From Treponema sp. OMZ 790 (GTDB lineage: Bacteria > Spirochaetota > Spirochaetia > Treponematales > Treponemataceae): a stretch of 64,000 nucleotides of DNA. The DNA is taken from assembly GCF_024181285.1 (NCBI RefSeq), contig NZ_CP051201.1, positions 1,426,001 to 1,490,000 of the forward strand, given 5' to 3'. The notes beneath the pieces are model-generated. The model made no database searches and was not told the DNA's origin. It saw only the letters and a program-made list of their open reading frames with translations. The translations under genes and the position numbers were made by a program. Every line of letters starts with the position of its first letter. The stretch's first letter is position 1. Positions 1 to 9,503 of this stretch are shown here, in pieces.

Positions 1-1590
1 AAAAATATCCTTAAACGGAGCCTTGCCCGTAAACTGTAAGGAAGCCATAATCATCCTGGCTACCCAAAAGAAGATTATATCGTGCCCCGTAACAAGGGCC
101 GAGGTTGGGAAAAAGCGTTCGAGGTCTTCGGTTTTTTCTGGCCAGCCGAGGGTCGAAAAGGGCCAAAGCCAGCTTGAAAACCAGGTGTCTAGAACATCCT
201 CATCCTGCCTTATATTTTTTGACTTACAGTGAGGACATTCGGTAATATCCGTGCGGCTTACTATTGTTTTGCCGCAGTCGGAACAGTACCAGACAGGAAT
301 ACGGTGCCCCCACCAAAGCTGACGGGAAATACACCAGTCGCGGATATTGTTCATCCAGTGAGCATAAGTGTTCTCCCATTTTTGAGGATAAAAAACAACC
401 TCGCCTTTTTTCCATGCGTCTAAGGCTTTTTCTGCCAAGGGCTGCATTTTTACAAACCATTGTTTTGAAACATAGGGCTCTATAGTTGTGTGACAGCGGT
501 AGCAGCAGCCTACAGCGTGCTTTATTTTTTCTTCATTTTTAAAAAGCCCCAAGGCTTCCAAGTCTTCGATCACGGCCTTGCGCGCTTTTTCAGGTGAAAG
601 GCCGCGGTATTTTTCGGGAACAGCCTCGTTCAAGGTTCCGTCGGGGTTTAAGATATTGAGAACCGGAAGATTATGTCTCCTGCCTACTTCCCAGTCATTG
701 GGGTCATGGGCAGGAGTTATCTTTACGACACCTGTCCCGAATTCCCTGTCAACGTAAGAATCGGCAATAACAGGAATCCTTCTATTTGCGAGAGGAAGAA
801 TTACTTCCTTTCCTATGATGGATGCATAACGCGGATCTTCAGGATGAACTGCGATGGCTGTATCTCCTAAAAGGGTTTCGGGACGGGTGGTCGCAATTTC
901 GATTCTTGTTATTTTTTCTCCTTGCTCATTTTGTAAAACTGCCCCGTCAGCCAGTTCGTAATAAATATGGTACATGCCGCCCTTTCTCTCTTCATGTTCA
1001 ACCTCATCATCGGAAATTGCCGTACCGCATGAGGGGCACCAGTTTACAAGGTAGTTTCCCTGATAGATAAGCCCTTGCTCATAAAGAGAAACAAAGACCT
1101 CCCTTACAGCCTTGGAAAGCCCCTCATCTAGGGTAAAGCGTTCCCTGTCCCAGTCAACCGAAACGCCCATTTTTCTGAGCTGTTCCGTTATAATCGAGTG
1201 GTGCTCATTTTTAACTTCCCAAACTTTTTCTATGAAGGCTTCCCTTCCGAGATCGTGCCTCGTCTTGCCTTCAGCCTTTAGTTTTTTTTCTACAACGGAT
1301 TGGGTTGCGATACCTGCATGATCGGTTCCGGGAATCCAAAGAGTTTCATTCCCCTTCATGCGGTGATAGCGTACAATTACGTCCTGCAAGGTTTCATCGA
1401 GGGCATGGCCTACATGGAGAACGCCCGTAACATTGGGAGGCGGAATGACGACCGTAAAGGTGTTTTTGGTGTTTTTCTTTTTTACCGGGCTAAAGCACTT
1501 ATTTGCTTCCCAAAAAGAATAAATACGCTCTTCAAATTCTTTAGGATTATAAGATTTTTCCAATTCAATCGCCTGCAATTTTTCGCTCAT
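1..1590 (-). CDS. valS: Valyl-tRNA synthetase (3' end off window)
   Basis: Charges tRNA-Val with valine in the cytoplasm. The reading frame starts at the ATG at 1590 (protein begins [19 protein letters not shown]) and runs 530 codons to the window edge without a stop. The class I signature HVGH lies in the segment [17 protein letters not shown] near residue 50. The editing (CP1) domain follows, with [12 protein letters not shown], and later a [10 protein letters not shown] block and a zinc-type CxxC pair (CSDCGK, CPHCKSK). The KMSKS loop and anticodon-binding domain should lie beyond base 1. The next gene upstream on this strand is lepA, with about 130 bp between. The family assignment is very secure; only the C-terminal part is missing here. 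Confidence 0.97.
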   Translation of the reverse strand, partial: MSEKLQAIELEKSYNPKEFEERIYSFWEANKCFSPVKKKNTKNTFTVVIPPPNVTGVLHVGHALDETLQDVIVRYHRMKGNETLWIPGTDHAGIATQSVVEKKLKAEGKTRHDLGREAFIEKVWEVKNEHHSIITEQLRKMGVSVDWDRERFTLDEGLSKAVREVFVSLYEQGLIYQGNYLVNWCPSCGTAISDDEVEHEERKGGMYHIYYELADGAVLQNEQGEKITRIEIATTRPETLLGDTAIAVHPEDPRYASIIGKEVILPLANRRIPVIADSYVDREFGTGVVKITPAHDPNDWEVGRRHNLPVLNILNPDGTLNEAVPEKYRGLSPEKARKAVIEDLEALGLFKNEEKIKHAVGCCYRCHTTIEPYVSKQWFVKMQPLAEKALDAWKKGEVVFYPQKWENTYAHWMNNIRDWCISRQLWWGHRIPVWYCSDCGKTIVSRTDITECPHCKSKNIRQDEDVLDTWFSSWLWPFSTLGWPEKTEDLERFFPTSALVTGHDIIFFWVARMIMASLQFTGKAPFKDIF

Positions 1591-1683
1591 TGTTTTCTCC
1601 GGTTATTTTTAAAATACGAGGAAGGATTATAATATTAAAGAGGGAAAATTTCAAGTAGGACTGATTAAGAGCCACGGAAGCAA

Positions 1684-1703
1684 CCTCAGTTCTCCGAACG
1701 AGG
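1684..1703 (-). terminator. Hairpin downstream of lepA, possible terminator
   Basis: An 8-bp stem with one bulged base (CCTC-a-GTTC, loop TCC, GAAC-GAGG) lies about 20 bp after the lepA stop codon. No clear U tract follows it on the minus strand, so factor-independent termination is uncertain. It could instead shape the leader of valS. Confidence 0.35.
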
Positions 1704-1721
1704 CCGCCTCCCTCTAAAAGT

Positions 1722-3527
1722 TTAATCTTCCTTGGTTTTCAATACGGCTAAGAATGCTGACTGCGGGAGCTCGACATCTCCTATCATCTTCATGCGTTTT
1801 TTTCCTTCCTTTTGCTTTTCGAGGAGTTTGCGCTTTCGGGTAATATCTCCTCCGTAGCACTTGGCCAGAACGTCTTTACGCAGGGCAGAAATTGTTTCCC
1901 TCGCTATTATCTGGCTTCCTATAGCTCCCTGAATCGGAATCTTAAACTGTTGGCGCGGTATTTCGTCTTTAAGCTTTTCGCAGACAAGACGGGCCTTGTC
2001 GTAGGCACTCGGCTTATAAGCAAGCTGAGCAAGGGCATCAACCGGCTTTCCGTTAATCAAAATATCTATCTTTGCCAAGTCGGTGGGCCGGGTTCCTATA
2101 ACTTCGTAATCAAAGGAGGCATAGCCCCGGCTTATGCTTTTAAGCCTGTCATAGAACTCAAACAAAACCTCGGCCAAGGGCATCTCATAAGTCATCTCGA
2201 CCCTTTTTTCATCCAAATAGGTCATGTTGGTCTGCACTCCCCGCTTTTCCATACAGAGAGACATAACGTTTCCAAGATAGGCTGCAGGCGTTATAACCGT
2301 CGCTTTTATATAGGGCTCCTCGGCGGAGGCTATAAGACCCTCATCGGGATAATCGGCCGGGTTATCGCAAATAATTTCTTCTCCCGTGCGCATTGTAAGT
2401 TTATAGCGTACCGAGGGGGCCGTAAAGATAACCGACTGATCGAATTCTCTTTCCAACCTTTCTTGTACGATTTCAAGATGGAGGAGGCCCAAAAAACCGC
2501 ACCTAAAGCCGTGACCGAGGGCAAGGGATGAATCCTTTTCCCATGTTAGGCTTGCATCGTTCAGTTTTAATTTTTCAAAGGACTCGCGGAGCTCCTCGTA
2601 GTCGTTTGTGTCTGTGGGATAAACGGAAGAAAAAACTACGGGCTTTACCTCTTTAAAGCCGGATAATGGAGCCTTGCAGGGAGCTGCTGCATCGGTGATG
2701 GTGTCTCCTACTCCTACATCCGAAACGGTTTTAATACCTGCAATTATATAGCCTACCTCTCCTGCCTGCAAGGAATCCTGTTTGACAAGGTCGAGGACAA
2801 AGGTTCCGGTTTCTTCTACCTTGTACTCGCCTCCCGTATTCATAAAGCGGATTGTCATTCCCGGTTTTATCATTCCTTCAAAAACACGCACGTGGACTAC
2901 AACTCCTCTGTAGGGGTCATAGTGACAGTCGAAGATAAGGGCCTGTAAGGGATTTTCCTTTGAACCCTTGGGCGGCGGAAAAGCCGTTACTATAGACTCA
3001 AAGAGGGCATCGATATTTTCGCCTGTCTTTGCAGAAACTGCAACGGCCGCATCGGAATCAAGCCCCAGGTCGTGGTCTATCTGATGCTTTGCAGCGTCCA
3101 CATCGGCGGCAGGCAGATCTATCTTGTTTATTACGGGGAGAATTTCCAAGTCATGTTCAAGAGCAAGATACATATTTGAAAGGGTTTGGGACTCAACACC
3201 TTGAGTGGCATCCACTATTAAGATAGCCCCTTCGCATGAGGCAATGGCACGCGAAACCTCGTAGGAAAAGTCTACGTGACCGGGAGTATCTACAAAGTTT
3301 AAAACATAGTTTTTACCGTCCTTAGCCGTGTAAGGAATGCGGACTGCGTGGCTTTTTATGGTAATACCCCGCTCTCTTTCTATGTCCATATCGTCTGTCA
3401 TCTGATTGCGGTGATAGCGCTCATCGATTATCTTAGTCTTTTCAATGAGCCTATCGGAGAGGGTTGATTTACCGTGGTCTATGTGAGCTACAATACAAAA
3501 ATTGCGTATATTTTCAGGATTTAACAT
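1722..3527 (-). CDS. lepA: Elongation factor 4 (LepA), leaderless start
   Basis: Ribosome-associated translational GTPase that acts on stalled or mistranslocated ribosomes. The protein starts MLNPENIRNFCIVAHIDHGKST: the G1 loop AHIDHGKST is at about residues 12-20, followed by the G2 region RGITIK, G3 DTPGH and G4 NKIDLP. The C-terminal LepA-specific domain is present, ending near VELPQSAFLAVL. With the ATG at 3527 the length is 601 residues, the usual size of the family. The frame is open further upstream to a TTG at 3563, but that TTG is the -35 box of a near-perfect promoter, so the longer start is rejected. There is no ribosome binding site before 3527, and the predicted transcript begins at or next to the ATG. 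Confidence 0.97.
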   Translation of the reverse strand: MLNPENIRNFCIVAHIDHGKSTLSDRLIEKTKIIDERYHRNQMTDDMDIERERGITIKSHAVRIPYTAKDGKNYVLNFVDTPGHVDFSYEVSRAIASCEGAILIVDATQGVESQTLSNMYLALEHDLEILPVINKIDLPAADVDAAKHQIDHDLGLDSDAAVAVSAKTGENIDALFESIVTAFPPPKGSKENPLQALIFDCHYDPYRGVVVHVRVFEGMIKPGMTIRFMNTGGEYKVEETGTFVLDLVKQDSLQAGEVGYIIAGIKTVSDVGVGDTITDAAAPCKAPLSGFKEVKPVVFSSVYPTDTNDYEELRESFEKLKLNDASLTWEKDSSLALGHGFRCGFLGLLHLEIVQERLEREFDQSVIFTAPSVRYKLTMRTGEEIICDNPADYPDEGLIASAEEPYIKATVITPAAYLGNVMSLCMEKRGVQTNMTYLDEKRVEMTYEMPLAEVLFEFYDRLKSISRGYASFDYEVIGTRPTDLAKIDILINGKPVDALAQLAYKPSAYDKARLVCEKLKDEIPRQQFKIPIQGAIGSQIIARETISALRKDVLAKCYGGDITRKRKLLEKQKEGKKRMKMIGDVELPQSAFLAVLKTKED

Positions 3528-3534
3528 AGGGTGT

Positions 3535-3563
3535 ATTATAATGAAAAAAAGCGATTGTGTCAA
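3535..3563 (-). promoter_or_regulatory. Consensus sigma-70 promoter of lepA
   Basis: On the minus strand TTGACA (3558-3563) and TATAAT (3535-3540) are separated by exactly 17 bp. The -10 box ends 7 bp before the ATG at 3527, which places the expected transcription start at the first base of the start codon. Confidence 0.8.
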
Positions 3564-3625
3564 TTTTCAATTAGGATGCCCGGCATCTGAATATCTTATA
3601 GGGCACTGCACTTGAAAATCTTAGA

Positions 3626-4111
3626 CTATCTCAAATCCTCTATTTTTTCCTTTAAGGCCTTTTCGACTATGGGAGGAACCATGCCGGAAAGGTTGCCCTT
3701 GAAGGCAGCCAATTCCTTTATGGAACTTGAACGCAGTACAAAGTACTTTGTGTCGGGAACCATAAAAACGGTTTCTATCTTTTGATTTAAGCCCTTATTC
3801 ATAATGGCAAGATCGAATTCGTAAGAAAAATCGGAAACATTCCGCACTCCGCGGATTAAAACATTTGCCCCGATTTTTTCGGCATAGTTTACTATCAGCG
3901 AATTCCAAGTATTTACAAAAACATTATCCCATTTTTGGGTAAGTTCCTTCATCATGTGTTTACGCTCTTCACCTGAAAACAAATAGTTTTTGTTGTTATT
4001 TACGGCGATTACTACATGCACCTCGGTGAATATCTTTTGAGCTCTTTCAATTACGTTTAAATGCCCGAAAGTGGGCGGATCAAAGGATCCTGCAAAAACA
4101 GCTTTTACCAT
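3626..4111 (-). CDS. coaD: Phosphopantetheine adenylyltransferase
   Basis: Catalyses the penultimate step of coenzyme A synthesis, joining 4'-phosphopantetheine and ATP to give dephospho-CoA. The 161-residue protein has the family length. The N-terminal nucleotide-binding motif [10 protein letters not shown] (about residues 8-17) carries the catalytic His of the T/HxGH motif. [13 protein letters not shown] is the middle RGLR-type block, and [10 protein letters not shown] is the C-terminal ISSTxVR-like block. It lies upstream of lepA on the same strand, about 60 bp before the lepA promoter. The start at 4111 gives the standard [12 protein letters not shown] beginning and is preceded by a weak GAG/TAGG ribosome binding site. 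Confidence 0.96.
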   Translation of the reverse strand: MVKAVFAGSFDPPTFGHLNVIERAQKIFTEVHVVIAVNNNKNYLFSGEERKHMMKELTQKWDNVFVNTWNSLIVNYAEKIGANVLIRGVRNVSDFSYEFDLAIMNKGLNQKIETVFMVPDTKYFVLRSSSIKELAAFKGNLSGMVPPIVEKALKEKIEDLR

Positions 4112-4233
4112 TGGCCTACTCTAACATATTATGGGGGCTTTAATCAACAGGCTTTGAAATTTTTAATTTATTCCAAAATCTTGCTAAAAATCCCATATTG
4201 TGCTATTATATGAGAATGATAAAGGGAAAAATT

Positions 4234-6087
4234 ATGCGTAAACTTTGTTGTTTTATTCTCATTTTAGCGCTTTTTCAAGGCTACGCTCACGGCTTTGCAC
4301 AAGAAAATGGAAAATCAATCAAGGAAATAAGAATAGATGTCATGGATTTTTATCGAAGCGAAATATCTTCGGCATCGATGAAAGAGATATCGGCTGACAA
4401 TTTGGGTGTCTGGCAGGAAGTACTCAACGCTTCTCTTTTTATGCTGATAAGAAATAACGAGCTTTACCGGGGAAGAATGCGGCTAATTGTAGAAGAAAAT
4501 CAAATAATAAAATGTGAAATTTATCCCGACGGAACAGTTTTGGTAAGCACAGGGCTTTTTGACTACATAGAAGCCCGGATAGCCGAAAATTTGGCAGCTT
4601 CTCCTCGAAGAATAAAAAATTTAAATATGGAAAGAGAAAAGATGCTTTCAGCCTTTTTGGCCGATGCGGCTGCATCTTTTGCTCTTGACAATAAATTAGT
4701 TTATTTTTCGGATCCGAAAAGGAGTGAAGATAAAAACAAGGAACTTTTAAAAAGCTATAATTTAGCGGCCGACAATTTCGCCTTAATTCTTTTAAAACTT
4801 GCAGGTTACGATTCAAACATTTTTTATAACCATCTTGAAGAACTAAAAAGAATTCAAACAGATCCCAATTACGCAAAAAGATTTGAAACTTTTTTTACCG
4901 ATAACTTTTTACCGCAACAGCGGATAAGTAATTTACTTAAACACAAGGATGAGGCCGAAGCCATTGCAGACGAAATTTACTACATACTCGATGCCATTCG
5001 AAATGATAATGAAAACGCAATTGAAGATGCAAAACAAAGAGTTTCAGCCTTAAGAACAGCCTTTCCCAACAATATATATTTTAAAAGATTGGCAGCCATA
5101 ATAACGCATAAAAAATGGGAATCGAGTATTATACAAAAAACACTTTTGACGGCTTACCCTGCAGCTGCACAAAATTCTAAAGTTGTAGATAAAAACTATG
5201 AAATTCTAAATTTCGATCCTAAAAGCCTTTTGATAGATCAAAGAAAAGAAGATGAATCGGATATTCCCGGAAATATAAACGATTATGATGAAGCAGTCAG
5301 AGCTTATAACAGTTATCTTAATTCAATTCAGGAGTCAGGAATGGAATCGGCCTATGCCGTTCTTCTTTTTTATTCCACCCATGCAAACGATAAAACTTAT
5401 GCACTGTCTCTTGCCGAAAAAGCAGCTTTAAGCGAAAACGGAACCGGAAGCCTTGTTGCATCGGCAAATTATGCTTCTCTTTTATACCTTTCTCAAAAAG
5501 ACTATACAAAGTCAAAAATAATTTTAGAGTCAATGATAAAAAATAGTTCAACTGCAAACATGGATTCGCTATTTTTAATTACAGGAAGCATAATAGATCA
5601 AAGACTTATAATTTTTAATTATGCAAGAGTTCTTTTTGGTTTAGGCGAAGTGAACAAGGCCTTCAAGGCAAGAGAACAATTACGCAATTTAATTTTCTCC
5701 ATGGAAAAATATGCACCCATTATTTTAAAAAAGATTAAACTTGAAGACACCACAGACGATTTAATCGAATATTGGGGAAAACCTTCAGGAATAAAATACA
5801 ATTATTTTTCCGAAAAATGGTATTATGATTTTTTAAATGCCGAAGTTTCGATTTCGACTGCAACAAACAACAATATAGAAAAAATTTCAATTTTTGCAGG
5901 CTCTAATTTGTCGTTACCGAATGACTTAAGAATAGGTGAAAGCAGAAAATCTTTTGAAAGTTTTTTCGGCCCCTCTCTTTACATATCCGGCGATTTGGAA
6001 AACTATTTTTATAAAGCAAATAAAATTCAGGTTTTCTATTTAAACGGTTTTATAAGACAGATTTTTATCACAAAACTTGAATCATAA
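4234..6087 (+). CDS. Secreted protein of unknown function (617 aa)
   Basis: Not recognised. The chosen start is the ATG at 4234 because it follows AAAGGGAAAAATT and gives a clean signal peptide (MRKLCCFILILALFQGYAHG, cleavage near AHGFAQ); the frame is open 36 bp further upstream. The mature protein is mostly alpha-helical with no membrane segments. The middle part (roughly residues 200-480) has the look of degenerate helical repeats, with repeated Ala/Leu/Tyr spacing such as ASANYASLLYLSQKDY. A segment near residue 95 (CEIYPDGTVLVSTGLFDYIE) weakly recalls the strand before the HExxH helix of M48 peptidases, but no HExxH is present. The C-terminal 100 residues look like a beta-rich domain. 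It is followed at 31 bp by the RNB ribonuclease gene. Confidence 0.75.
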   Translation: MRKLCCFILILALFQGYAHGFAQENGKSIKEIRIDVMDFYRSEISSASMKEISADNLGVWQEVLNASLFMLIRNNELYRGRMRLIVEENQIIKCEIYPDGTVLVSTGLFDYIEARIAENLAASPRRIKNLNMEREKMLSAFLADAAASFALDNKLVYFSDPKRSEDKNKELLKSYNLAADNFALILLKLAGYDSNIFYNHLEELKRIQTDPNYAKRFETFFTDNFLPQQRISNLLKHKDEAEAIADEIYYILDAIRNDNENAIEDAKQRVSALRTAFPNNIYFKRLAAIITHKKWESSIIQKTLLTAYPAAAQNSKVVDKNYEILNFDPKSLLIDQRKEDESDIPGNINDYDEAVRAYNSYLNSIQESGMESAYAVLLFYSTHANDKTYALSLAEKAALSENGTGSLVASANYASLLYLSQKDYTKSKIILESMIKNSSTANMDSLFLITGSIIDQRLIIFNYARVLFGLGEVNKAFKAREQLRNLIFSMEKYAPIILKKIKLEDTTDDLIEYWGKPSGIKYNYFSEKWYYDFLNAEVSISTATNNNIEKISIFAGSNLSLPNDLRIGESRKSFESFFGPSLYISGDLENYFYKANKIQVFYLNGFIRQIFITKLES

Positions 6088-6118
6088 TATTTGCTATAGT
6101 TTAATGTAAGGAATAAAA

Positions 6119-7990
6119 ATGAATACAAATGCAATCGTCCTATATAAAAACCGTCCGGCACTAATAAAAGGACAGACCGACGGTAAATTTGAAATAGAAA
6201 CGGAAGCAGGAATCAAAAAGGTACGCGAAAAAGATTTTTCTCTTTTAACCACGAATAATTCCGCATCCTTAAAAACCGTTTTAACAGCAGCCTGCCAGGC
6301 TCCGGATTTTACGGAAGCAGCCGAGTTTTTTGAAGAAGGCTCTGCCCTCTTTTCGGAGATAGCCGAACTGGTTTGGGAAGATTTAAAACCCGAACAGATG
6401 TGGGCGGCGTGGCTTTTGGTATCGGCCTCTCCTCTTTTTATTGCAGAAAGCCCTGACCTTCCGATTAAGATAAGAACAAAGGAAGAAGCCGAGGCAATCG
6501 CCGCTGCCGCAATAAAAAAAGAAACCGAAAAACAGGCGGAAGAGCAAGACAGAAAAGACTTTATAAACGATCTATCCAAATTTATAAAGGAAAAAAAGGG
6601 AGAAACTTTCGACTTAAAAAAATATTCTCACTTTTTGCAGGAAATAGAAGCCCTCGCCTTGGAAAAAACCGACAAGTCAAAGCTCTTAAATGAAGCTCAC
6701 TTAAAAGAAACTCCGGAATCGGCTCATAAGATTTTAATCCGGACAGGCTATTGGAAGATAGAAAAAAATCCCTACCCCACCCGCTTTAAACATCCCTTAA
6801 ATTCGCCAAAGCTGGAGTTACCTCCTATCGAGCATAATCAAAAATACCAAGATTTAACACACATTACTTCTTATGCAATAGACAACGAAGGCAGCACCGA
6901 TCCCGACGATGCCGTCTGTTTTGACGGAGAATATTTGTGGATTCATATTGCGAACCCGGCCGACATAATTACCCCCGATTCCAAAAGCGATATGGATGCA
7001 AGAAAACGGGGAGCCACCCTCTACATTCCTGAAGGAGTGTCCCGAATGTTGGGAGAATCGGCAGTAGATGCCTTTGCCCTCGGTCTCCACCCCGATTCCT
7101 ATGCCCTGTCGTTTAAACTAAAATTAAACGAGGCGGCGGAAATTCTCGACGTAGATATTTTGCGTACCAAGATAAGGGTGAGCTGTATAAGTTTTGAAAA
7201 GGCTGATGAAGAAAAGACGAGTGCAAGCCTAAAGCCTCTTTTTGAAATAGCGGAAAAAAACAGAAAAAAACGGGAAGCGGCCGGAGCAGTTTCGATAGAC
7301 ATGCCCGAAGTTCAAATAAAGGTAGAAACCGAAAATGAAACTCAAAAGGTTTTTATTCTTCCCTATAATTTTACCGAATCTTTTTTGATGATAAAGGAAA
7401 TGATGCTCCTTGCAGGAGAGGCAGCTGCCCGCTTTGCCTTTAAAAACAATATTCCCTTTCAATTTGTAAGTCAGGAAGCTCCGGAGCTTCCTAAAAAACT
7501 TCCCGATGGGCTTGCAGGCGAATACCGAAAAAGAAAGGCGATGCGGCCGAGAAATGTCGGCACAATTCCTGCAATGCACTCGGCTCTCGGAATTGCAATG
7601 TACAGCCAAATTACAAGCCCTCTCCGCCGCTACGGCGACTTGGTTGCCCACCAACAGCTTTTAAAATTTATCGACGGAAAAGAGGTGATGAAAACCGATG
7701 ACCTTCTTATGCGTATAGCGGCAGGAGACATTGCAGGCAAAAATTGTTCCTATGCCGAAAGAGCATCCCGCCAACACTGGACCTTGATCTATCTTTTACA
7801 AAATCCTGACTGGCAGGGAGAAGCCGTAATCCTCGAAACAATAAAAAACACGGCCCGCATTTCAATTCCGTCTATAGGCTATGAAACCGAGATGAGATTA
7901 AAAAAAGAATTATCGATTAACGAGCGCATAAATGTAAAAGCGGAGGATATAGATATTCCGAATCTGACTGTAAGATTTGTGCAAGTGTAA
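6119..7990 (+). CDS. RNase II/R-family exoribonuclease (RNB domain)
   Basis: Predicted 3'-5' exoribonuclease acting in RNA turnover in the cytoplasm. The RNB domain spans about residues 240-530. Its acidic catalytic cluster is visible in AIDNEGSTDPDDAV, which matches the Asp-rich IDxxxxxDxDDA motif of RNase II/R. The late family block YSQITSPLRRYGDLVAHQQL contains the conserved arginines. The N-terminal 200 residues are family-variable, and the C-terminal 60 residues could be a short S1-like fold. At 623 residues it is nearer RNase II than RNase R; sequence alone does not decide between the two. The ribosome binding site AAGGAA lies just before the ATG. The following gene starts 14 bp after the stop, suggesting an operon with nnr and uvrB. 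Confidence 0.9.
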   Translation: MNTNAIVLYKNRPALIKGQTDGKFEIETEAGIKKVREKDFSLLTTNNSASLKTVLTAACQAPDFTEAAEFFEEGSALFSEIAELVWEDLKPEQMWAAWLLVSASPLFIAESPDLPIKIRTKEEAEAIAAAAIKKETEKQAEEQDRKDFINDLSKFIKEKKGETFDLKKYSHFLQEIEALALEKTDKSKLLNEAHLKETPESAHKILIRTGYWKIEKNPYPTRFKHPLNSPKLELPPIEHNQKYQDLTHITSYAIDNEGSTDPDDAVCFDGEYLWIHIANPADIITPDSKSDMDARKRGATLYIPEGVSRMLGESAVDAFALGLHPDSYALSFKLKLNEAAEILDVDILRTKIRVSCISFEKADEEKTSASLKPLFEIAEKNRKKREAAGAVSIDMPEVQIKVETENETQKVFILPYNFTESFLMIKEMMLLAGEAAARFAFKNNIPFQFVSQEAPELPKKLPDGLAGEYRKRKAMRPRNVGTIPAMHSALGIAMYSQITSPLRRYGDLVAHQQLLKFIDGKEVMKTDDLLMRIAAGDIAGKNCSYAERASRQHWTLIYLLQNPDWQGEAVILETIKNTARISIPSIGYETEMRLKKELSINERINVKAEDIDIPNLTVRFVQV

Positions 7991-8003
7991 AAGGACAAGA
8001 CCT

Positions 8004-9503
8004 ATGCAAAATGTTTTTTATTCTTTAAGAGAATTGGATAAAAGAGCCGAAGAAGATTTTAATTTAAAAAACGGAATCTTAATGGAAAATGCCGCCCGCG
8101 GTTCCGCAGAAAAAATTAAAAATCTTTTTCCCCTAAAAAAAGGAGAAGCAAAAAAAACTTTACAGATTCTTTGCGGTTCAGGCGACAACGGCGGGGACGG
8201 TTTAGCCCTTGCAAGAATCTTGGCCGATGATTTTAATCTTCATGTCGTACTTTTAAAAGAACCTAAGTCGGAACTGTGTAAGCTGCAATACGAAAGATTA
8301 AAAGCCTTGAATATCAAAACAGCAAAAAATATCCTGCCCGAATCTGATCTTCTTTTTGATGCATTTTTAGGAACGGGCTTAAAAGGATTTTTAAAAGACG
8401 AAGATAAAAAAACAATAGAAAAGATAAATAAGGTCAAGGCTTTTAAGATTGCCTGCGATATACCGAGCGGCTTAAACCTTGACGGAGAAGTAAGTCCCGA
8501 TGCTGTTGTATGTAACAGTACATTTTCGATGGGAGCCTTAAAGGAAGCCTTTTACTCCGATGAGGCAAAGGATATTACGGGAAAAATAGAGGTGATAGAC
8601 CTTGGCCTCCCTCGCTCCTCCTACGAGAAAAACGAAAGGCCCGATGTTTTTTTACTCGAAAAAGAAGACTTAAAGCTCCCTTCAAGAAAAAAACAAAACA
8701 CCCATAAGGGAACTTTTGGACATGCAGGAATAATTATGGGAGAAAAAAGCGGAGCCTCTCTTTTGGCTGCCTCTGCCGCCTTGGAGTTCGGCTCAGGCCT
8801 TGTAACATTGATAGGGGAAAATCCGGAAAGTCCTAAAAACCTAAAAGCAGATTTTATGTATGACGGCGAATTTAAAGCCTGCAAATCAGGCATAAATAAA
8901 TTTACAAGCCTTGCCATAGGTCAAGGCCTTGGAAGAAAAAACGACGAGCTTTTTTCTATTCTAAAAATAAAGGGAAACAGATCAATGCCTATGGTGCTCG
9001 ATGCAGACATTTTTTATTATAACGAATTAAAAGAAATTTTACCCAAATTAAACTCGGCGGTTTTAACTCCTCACCCAAAAGAATTTTCTTCACTTTTAAA
9101 TATTGCAGGATTAGGAAATTTAAGTATTGAAGAAATACAAAAAAAACGCATTCCCTTAGCCTTAACTTTTTCAAAAAAATTCCCTAAACTTGTCCTCGTA
9201 TTAAAGGGAGCGAATACCTTAATCGCCCATAACGGAAAAATATTTATCAACACGCTGGGTTCTCCGGCTCTTTCAAAGGCGGGCTCGGGCGATGTGCTCA
9301 CAGGTCTTATATGCTCCCTCTTGGCCCAAGGGTACAGACCCCTCGATGCCGCAATTACAGGAAGCCTCGCCCACAGCCTTGCTTCTCAAAATACAAAAGC
9401 AAGCTATAGCTTAACGGCAAGCAAGCTCATCAAAAATTTGGAAAAATTGGAAGGTGAGCAATTAGAAGAAAACAAAATAATCGGATCAGGTAAAATAAAA
9501 TGA
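8004..9503 (+). CDS. nnr: Bifunctional NAD(P)HX epimerase/dehydratase
   Basis: Repairs hydrated NADH and NADPH. The N-terminal YjeF domain epimerises the R and S forms; its signature CGSGDNGGDGLALARIL is near residue 55. The C-terminal ribokinase-like domain is the ADP- or ATP-dependent dehydratase, with KQNTHKGTFGHAGIIMG near residue 230 and the anion-hole motif GSGDVLTGL near residue 425. About 499 residues is the normal size of the bacterial fusion. The ATG at 8004 is preferred over an upstream in-frame start because AAGGA precedes it and MQNVFYSLRELDKRAEED is the usual N-terminus. The stop overlaps the uvrB start by four bases (ATGA), so the two are translationally coupled. Confidence 0.93.
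   Translation: MQNVFYSLRELDKRAEEDFNLKNGILMENAARGSAEKIKNLFPLKKGEAKKTLQILCGSGDNGGDGLALARILADDFNLHVVLLKEPKSELCKLQYERLKALNIKTAKNILPESDLLFDAFLGTGLKGFLKDEDKKTIEKINKVKAFKIACDIPSGLNLDGEVSPDAVVCNSTFSMGALKEAFYSDEAKDITGKIEVIDLGLPRSSYEKNERPDVFLLEKEDLKLPSRKKQNTHKGTFGHAGIIMGEKSGASLLAASAALEFGSGLVTLIGENPESPKNLKADFMYDGEFKACKSGINKFTSLAIGQGLGRKNDELFSILKIKGNRSMPMVLDADIFYYNELKEILPKLNSAVLTPHPKEFSSLLNIAGLGNLSIEEIQKKRIPLALTFSKKFPKLVLVLKGANTLIAHNGKIFINTLGSPALSKAGSGDVLTGLICSLLAQGYRPLDAAITGSLAHSLASQNTKASYSLTASKLIKNLEKLEGEQLEENKIIGSGKIK

Noticed and set aside
1640-1720. Possible tRNA gene in the lepA-valS gap
   Set aside because: Only one hairpin is present; no cloverleaf, anticodon arm or T-loop motif could be formed.
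1812-2531. Long plus-strand open frame of 239 codons
   Set aside because: It is the antisense shadow of lepA, with no plausible ribosome binding site or family likeness.
3528-3563. N-terminal extension of LepA by 12 codons from a TTG
   Set aside because: The TTG is the -35 box of the promoter, the extension is hydrophobic and not family-like, and the ATG at 3527 gives the normal length.
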